This document shows positions 63,990-64,000 of a DNA stretch of 64,000 bases, piece by piece (the stretch's first letter is position 1; the number at the start of each line of letters is the position of its first letter). Below the pieces are notes generated by a model. The model saw only the letters and a program-made list of their open reading frames with translations. It had not been told where the DNA came from and did no database searches. Where the stretch lies: positions 1 to 64,000 of the forward strand of contig NZ_BJEC01000010.1 of the NCBI RefSeq assembly GCF_005405465.1. The letters run 5' to 3'. The position numbers and the translations under genes were made by a program. The stretch is from Weissella thailandensis (GTDB taxonomy: Bacteria; Bacillota; Bacilli; Lactobacillales; Lactobacillaceae).

Positions 63990-64000
63990 ATGCACTATTT
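63990..64000 (+). CDS. Possible start of a further gene, cut by window end
   Basis: An ATG preceded by ATGAGGT at nine bases opens a frame at the window edge. Only three codons are visible, so nothing can be said about the product. The 63873-63989 gap is AT-rich. Confidence 0.25.

Noticed and set aside
1-64000. tRNA, rRNA or CRISPR features
   Set aside because: Reading the intergenic gaps on both strands showed no tRNA cloverleaf, no rRNA segment and no repeat-spacer array.

Overview
The window reads as a chromosome segment of a low-GC Gram-positive lactic acid bacterium. Gene content (LysM/CAP wall proteins with Ala/Ser-rich linkers, an LmrB-type pump paired with a DUF4811 protein, a KxYKxGKxW-type signal peptide, TagF/LTA wall-polymer genes, phosphoketolase-type LAB neighbours such as type I CoaA) suggests Lactobacillaceae, most likely Weissella or a close Leuconostocaceae relative. 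The genus is an inference from gene content, not from a database search. No rRNA, tRNA, CRISPR or prophage was seen.

Region 1 (1-23 kb) is mostly housekeeping: the right end of an IS3-family element, a pair of M16 peptidase-like proteins, RodZ-like protein, PgsA, a CinA C-terminal-domain protein, RecA, HelD, CoaA, an efflux pump with its DUF4811 partner, a cold-shock protein, an RluD-family pseudouridine synthase, two secreted LysM proteins (each preceded by a WalR-type box), an M29 aminopeptidase, MsrA/MsrB, and a frameshifted Mga-like regulator. Three copies of a ~130-bp interspersed fold-back repeat sit between genes here.

Region 2 (23.5-44.6 kb) is one long, tightly packed plus-strand wall-polymer operon. 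It holds LicD, a TagH-like ATPase carrying a LysM domain, TagG, a giant TagF/glycosyltransferase fusion with SH3-like modules inside the glycosyltransferase, TagD and an SGNH hydrolase. From about 34.3 to 44.6 kb follows a clearly more AT-rich, AGA-codon-rich block: a possible dUTPase-fold protein, a GT4 glycosyltransferase, two large TagF paralogues, and a fused SGNH-like/Asp2-like protein. The block ends at a strong terminator. Together these genes would make CDP-glycerol, polymerise and glycosylate a glycerol-phosphate polymer, decorate it, and export it through TagGH.

Region 3 (44.9-49.3 kb) has an LTA synthase flanked by two related alpha/beta-hydrolase esterase genes; the upstream one is broken by an internal deletion.

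Region 4 (49.4-55.7 kb) is a divergently regulated catabolic cluster: a LacI-family repressor on the minus strand, three operator-like sites plus a cre-like site, then a TIM-barrel isomerase/epimerase, a sugar-acid-type permease, a KDG-type kinase, a hexulose-phosphate synthase/decarboxylase family protein, a 6-phospho-3-hexuloisomerase and a KDPG aldolase. It combines RuMP-type enzymes with the lower Entner-Doudoroff pair.

Region 5 (55.8-64 kb) returns to the cell surface: a small unknown protein, an SDR oxidoreductase, a secreted protein, a TagB-like glycerophosphotransferase, a polytopic membrane protein, a secreted C39-like peptidase with three aromatic wall/glucan-binding-type repeats, and a small membrane-anchored protein.
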